Below are positions 5,030 to 8,080 of a DNA stretch of 8,080 nt, in pieces. The stretch spans positions 1 to 8,080 of the forward strand of contig DAOVQH010000098.1 in assembly GCA_030628755.1 (NCBI GenBank), read 5' to 3'. A program made the position numbers and the translations under genes. Within the stretch, counting starts at the first letter, position 1, and each line of letters starts with the position of its first letter. Under the pieces are notes generated by a model, which saw only the letters and a program-made list of their open reading frames with translations, searched no databases and was not told where the DNA came from. The stretch comes from Candidatus Cloacimonadota bacterium. GTDB taxonomy: Bacteria; Cloacimonadota; Cloacimonadia; Cloacimonadales; TCS61.

Positions 5030-6738
5030 ATATATGGGATTCTAATTTAAATATTTCTAATTGTAGTATTATTAATAATAATTCATTATATAATGAAGGA
5101 GGTGCAGTAGGATTATACTCAGGAGGTTCTACTACCAACGCAGATATTCGTAATGTAATTATCTCGAATAATAATGGTTATGGAGTATCGGATTACTTTG
5201 ATAGCAATATAACTTTGGAATATTCAGATATTTGGGAGAATTCTTTAGGAAACTTTTACGATTGTGATCCAAATCTTGGAGTTAATGCAATAACAAATGT
5301 TAATGGTGATTCTTGTGATATTTACTATAATATTCAATTAGAGCCAAGCTTAGTAGATACCTTTAATGGTGATTACTATTTGAATTCCAACTCTCCGTGC
5401 ATCGATGCAGGAAGTCCAAATCCCCAATTCAATGATCCAGACGGAACAAGAGCAGACATGGGAGCATATTATCATCATCAGGATAATCCTACATTTCCAA
5501 ATTATTCTTTAAGCTTTGATGGGATTGATGATTATGTTCATCTGAATACTAGTGGTGGCTTGAATATTAGTACTTCTGCCACTATTCAAGCATGGGTAAA
5601 AATTACTGGAGCACAACCTAATGATTACCATACAAGGATTTTTGACAGCGATGAAGGCTTTGGAGGTGATAGATTCCTTTTAAGTATCGAGGGTACGGGA
5701 ACAGGACATTTAGGTGAATTAAATGTCAATGGTGTTTCTATTCATACTTCTGATATAAATCTTGACGAATGGACAAACGTTGCAGCGACATGTGATGGTC
5801 AATATCTTCGTATTTATAAAAATGGATTATTGGAAGATTCATCTTTATACACCACAGTTATAAATTTGCTAGATGATTCATATATTGGAAGTGCTCCTTT
5901 GGCTCATACATTAGATGGATTAATTGATGAAGTATATTTATGGAATGTTGCACTATCTGATGTTGATATTCAAAATAACATGTATTTAACTCTTAACGGT
6001 AACGAAACTGGACTTGTTGGTTGCTGGCAATTCAATGAAGGTACTGGAACTATTGCCTTTGATGCCACAAGCAACGGCACTAATGGTACTATTTATGAAG
6101 CAATCTGGAGTACTGATGTGCCAGATTTTGAATTAACCGCTAACTTTTCAGCAAATCCAACTTCTGGTTATATTCCCTTAACTATAAATTTCACAGATTT
6201 ATCTGCACCACAAGACTCGATTCTGTTCTGGCAATGGGATTTCCAGAATGATGGAATTTATGATTCCTTTGAACAGAATCCAACTTTTACTTATACTGAT
6301 GCAGGTATCTACAGCGTCAAACTAAAGGTTAGCGATGGAGTAAATGTGGATTCTTTAGTGATGAACGATTATATTACTGTTGTTTTAGTCCCTCCTGCAC
6401 CACCTACAGAAGTTGAAATAAATATATCTGGAAATGATGCAGTGATAACCTGGACTACAGTTGATACAACAATATTTGGAACTATGATAACACCTGACGG
6501 ATATATTGTATTAAATAACGAAGATCCATACACTGATTTTGTTTATCTAAGTTTCACTCCAGATACAACCTATACACATACTTATGTTGGTCAATATATA
6601 GATCAAATGTTCTATAGAGTTGTTGCTGTAATAAATTTAAGTAGGGAAGAAATAAAATATCTATTAAGTTTAAATAATTCTCGTGATAAAGTAAAATGGT
6701 CAGATGTTAAACGAAACTTCAATGTAATAAGAAAATGA
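5011..6738 (+). CDS. C-terminal part of the split secreted protein: beta-helix, LamG, PKD, Fn3-like
   Basis: This is the continuation of the gene at 4034, with no credible start of its own (TTG at 5011, no ribosome binding site). By residues of this frame: 1-150 hold the last beta-helix rungs, ending with an SPCIDAG...DPDGTRADMGAYYH motif common to these surface proteins. About 165-365 is a LamG/concanavalin-like jelly roll (SLSFDGIDDYVHL, WTNVAATCDG, IDEVYLWNVALSDVDI). About 372-458 is a PKD domain (FSANPTSGYIPLTINFTD, WQWDFQNDG, YSVKLKVSDG). About 460-541 is an Fn3-like module (PPAPPTEVEI...FYRVVAV). The basic tail SREEIKYLLSLNNSRDKVKWSDVKR ends the protein. LamG and PKD modules usually bind glycans or proteins, so adhesion or polymer binding is likely. 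No sorting domain is in frame; a broken one lies just downstream. Confidence 0.8.
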   Translation: MGCAAIDIWDSNLNISNCSIINNNSLYNEGGAVGLYSGGSTTNADIRNVIISNNNGYGVSDYFDSNITLEYSDIWENSLGNFYDCDPNLGVNAITNVNGDSCDIYYNIQLEPSLVDTFNGDYYLNSNSPCIDAGSPNPQFNDPDGTRADMGAYYHHQDNPTFPNYSLSFDGIDDYVHLNTSGGLNISTSATIQAWVKITGAQPNDYHTRIFDSDEGFGGDRFLLSIEGTGTGHLGELNVNGVSIHTSDINLDEWTNVAATCDGQYLRIYKNGLLEDSSLYTTVINLLDDSYIGSAPLAHTLDGLIDEVYLWNVALSDVDIQNNMYLTLNGNETGLVGCWQFNEGTGTIAFDATSNGTNGTIYEAIWSTDVPDFELTANFSANPTSGYIPLTINFTDLSAPQDSILFWQWDFQNDGIYDSFEQNPTFTYTDAGIYSVKLKVSDGVNVDSLVMNDYITVVLVPPAPPTEVEINISGNDAVITWTTVDTTIFGTMITPDGYIVLNNEDPYTDFVYLSFTPDTTYTHTYVGQYIDQMFYRVVAVINLSREEIKYLLSLNNSRDKVKWSDVKRNFNVIRK

Positions 6739-6913
6739 AACAAGAGTTCTTTCAATATTTAACTTGAAGGGGCGAATGATAGAAACTCAAAAGTTCAATT
6801 CTGGAATACATAATTACTCATGAAATGCAAAAGATTGTAGCTCAGGAATCTATTTCTACAAACTAAAAGCAGGCAAATTTTCCAAAACAAACAAAATGTT
6901 GCTGTTGAGATAG
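6731..6913 (+). pseudogene. Relic of a C-terminal sorting domain (FlgD-like/type IX style), gene body lost
   Basis: Read from about 6731, a different frame from the preceding gene gives ENETRVLSIFNLKGRMIE, then HNYS, a TGA stop (6821-6823), then NAKDCSSGIYFYKLKAGK and TNKMLLLR, ending at TAG 6911-6913. This is the last 60 or so residues of the familiar C-terminal domain that directs export and anchoring in FCB bacteria. The TGA occupies the place where the family normally has Trp (W in 'SWNAKD'), so one base change killed it. No start codon, RBS or upstream 'YPNPFNP' box is present, and stops lie just upstream in this frame. It is either the lost tail of the 5011-6738 gene, separated by a second frameshift or replacement, or the remnant of a deleted neighbour. 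Confidence 0.75.
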
Positions 6914-6961
6914 AAATATTTAATTAATCTGTAAGTTTAATAATTATTTTTTGGCGGTAGT

Positions 6962-8080
6962 ATGAAAAAACTATTATTTTTTATCATTCTTCTTACTTTA
7001 TCAACTTTTGCTTTTTCTACAATTATCAACATCCCTGATGACTTTCCAACAATACAGCAGGGAATTAACGCTGCGGTTGATAGTGATACAGTACTTGTAC
7101 AACCTGGAATGTACGTTGAAAATATCAACTACAATGGCAAAAACATTACAGTTGCTTCTTTATTCTTAACAACACAAGATACTATTTATATTTCACAAAC
7201 CATTATTGATGGAAACCAAAATGGTAGTGTGGTAACATTTGAAAATGAAGAAAATGCTGAATCAGTTCTATGCGGTTTCTCGCTCGTTAACGGAAGTGGA
7301 AATATATTTGGAGGAAACCGCAGTGGTGGTGGAATATTTTGCAATAATTCCGATCCAAATTTATTAAATTTAATAATTTCTAACAATTCAGTTGAACTAA
7401 ATGGTGGTGGAATTTATTGTATTAGTTCCAGTCCAAATATTGAGAATGTTGTTATTTCAAATAATTTCTCGAATAATTATGGTGGTGGCCTTTGCTGCTA
7501 TGATTACTCAAGTCCTATTTTACTTAATGTAAAATTTTACTATAATTTGGCTCAATTTAGTGGTGGAGGTATTTCTTGTTTGGCTTATTCAAACCCATCC
7601 TTAGAAAATGTATTTATTTCAGATAATACAGTTTCTGATTGGGGTGGTGGGGTTTACTGTGATTATTATTGCTATCCCACTTTTTCAAATGTAACAATTA
7701 CTGAAAATCATGCATATGGTGGTGGTGGAATTCATTTTTATTATCATTGTAATGCTGTTTTTGATAGTAATAATAGATGTAATATTTATTCAAATTTTGC
7801 AGATTGTGCTAATGATCTTTCTATTAATTATTGCCAACCCATTAATGTAATTGTAGATACATTTACTGTGCTGAATCCAACCGATTTTTATGCTCATCCT
7901 GTAGAGAATTTTACATTTGATATACAACATGGGAAATTACAACAGGTGGATTCAGATTTATATGTATCTCCGGATGGAAGTAATTCAAATAACGGATTAT
8001 CTTTTGATGAACCCTTAAAAACAATTCATTATGCTTATTCCATTATTGAAGTAAATAATTCTAATTATCATTCTATTTAT
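6962..8080 (+). CDS. Secreted right-handed beta-helix protein, C-terminus outside the window
   Basis: The frame is open for 373 codons to the window edge. ATG 6962 follows a GGCGG (6953-6957), an off-consensus RBS, by four bases. Residues 1-19 are a signal peptide (KKLLFFIILLTLSTFAFS). Residues 22-111 repeat the 'PTIQQGIN...DTVLVQPGMY...LTTQDT...IIDGN' module of the gene at 4034, about 70% identical by eye. Regular beta-helix rungs of about 25-30 residues follow, each with a GGG(I/L/V) turn and an 'SSPNIENV.IS.N' strand (121-258). NRCNIYSNFADCANDL (271-286) precedes a YVSPDGSNSNNGLSFDEPLKTI motif (334-355), which resembles the DUF1565 entry to another helix domain. Cys-rich rungs (CC, CY) are unusual. 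It is probably an exported surface protein; substrate unknown. A sorting domain would be expected beyond position 8080. Confidence 0.85.
   Translation, partial: MKKLLFFIILLTLSTFAFSTIINIPDDFPTIQQGINAAVDSDTVLVQPGMYVENINYNGKNITVASLFLTTQDTIYISQTIIDGNQNGSVVTFENEENAESVLCGFSLVNGSGNIFGGNRSGGGIFCNNSDPNLLNLIISNNSVELNGGGIYCISSSPNIENVVISNNFSNNYGGGLCCYDYSSPILLNVKFYYNLAQFSGGGISCLAYSNPSLENVFISDNTVSDWGGGVYCDYYCYPTFSNVTITENHAYGGGGIHFYYHCNAVFDSNNRCNIYSNFADCANDLSINYCQPINVIVDTFTVLNPTDFYAHPVENFTFDIQHGKLQQVDSDLYVSPDGSNSNNGLSFDEPLKTIHYAYSIIEVNNSNYHSIY

Noticed and set aside
4953..5138. Minus-strand frame over the frameshift junction
   Set aside because: It is the antisense of beta-helix coding sequence and has no independent support.
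6821..6823. TGA read as Trp (recoding)
   Set aside because: TGG is used for Trp throughout the window, and other genes here (for example 2791-3099, 3657-3965 and 5011-6738) end in TGA, so TGA is an ordinary stop.
6937..7386. Two minus-strand frames (6937-7128 and 7186-7386)
   Set aside because: Both are antisense to the signal peptide and beta-helix module of the gene at 6962, which is paralogous to a plus-strand gene.
1..8080. tRNA or rRNA genes
   Set aside because: I saw no cloverleaf-like segment or conserved rRNA stretch on either strand. This was judged by eye only.

Overview
This is an AT-rich window, probably chromosomal, from an uncultured or poorly sampled bacterium of the FCB supergroup; Candidatus Cloacimonadota or a close relative is my best guess. 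The evidence for that is the style of the secreted proteins. They have short hydrophobic signal peptides, a shared module that begins with a 'PTIQ.GIN' motif, right-handed beta-helix repeats, LamG, PKD and Fn3-like modules, and a C-terminal sorting-domain relic of the 'SSGIYFYKLKAG...KTNKMLLL' type. This assignment is inference; the window holds no phylogenetic marker.

Layout. Positions 1-202 hold two back-to-back GC-rich imperfect palindromes, then a strong ribosome binding site. A lipoprotein with two CsgG-like half-domains in tandem follows (203-1138). Positions 1139-1474 are an AT-rich spacer with a small palindrome and a possible promoter. Next come two compact minimal nucleotidyltransferase (MNT)/HEPN gene pairs: 1475-1819 with 1806-2225, and 2791-3099 with 3096-3491. 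Each pair overlaps at its junction, as expected of type VII (MntA/HepT-like) toxin-antitoxin operons. The two HEPN proteins belong to clearly different HEPN subtypes. A small soluble protein of unknown function follows (3657-3965).

The intergenic DNA in this region is not random. A roughly 160-bp element occurs at 2239-2398 and again at 2612-2769, with a partial copy at 3572-3651. All three contain a nearly invariant 29-base core, followed after exactly 19 bases by GGAG. In the third copy that GGAG is the ribosome binding site of the small protein. In the first two it precedes only an 8- to 10-codon frame whose stop lies inside a conserved hairpin. A REP-like block of inverted TTCCGAA/TTCGGAA motifs (2405-2608) separates the first two copies. 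This repeat family with its tandem MNT/HEPN cargo is the most interesting part of the window.

The last half (4034-8080) encodes surface or secreted proteins. The first is one large gene split by an apparent single-base frameshift near 5011-5016 (4034-5029 plus 5011-6738). A broken, gene-less C-terminal sorting domain follows (about 6731-6913). The last is a second beta-helix protein that runs off the window (6962-8080). It shares an approximately 90-residue module, about 70% identical by eye, with the first.

All convincing genes lie on the + strand. The layout suggests an accessory region where small defence or stress modules and a decaying, recombining family of secreted adhesin-like proteins sit side by side.
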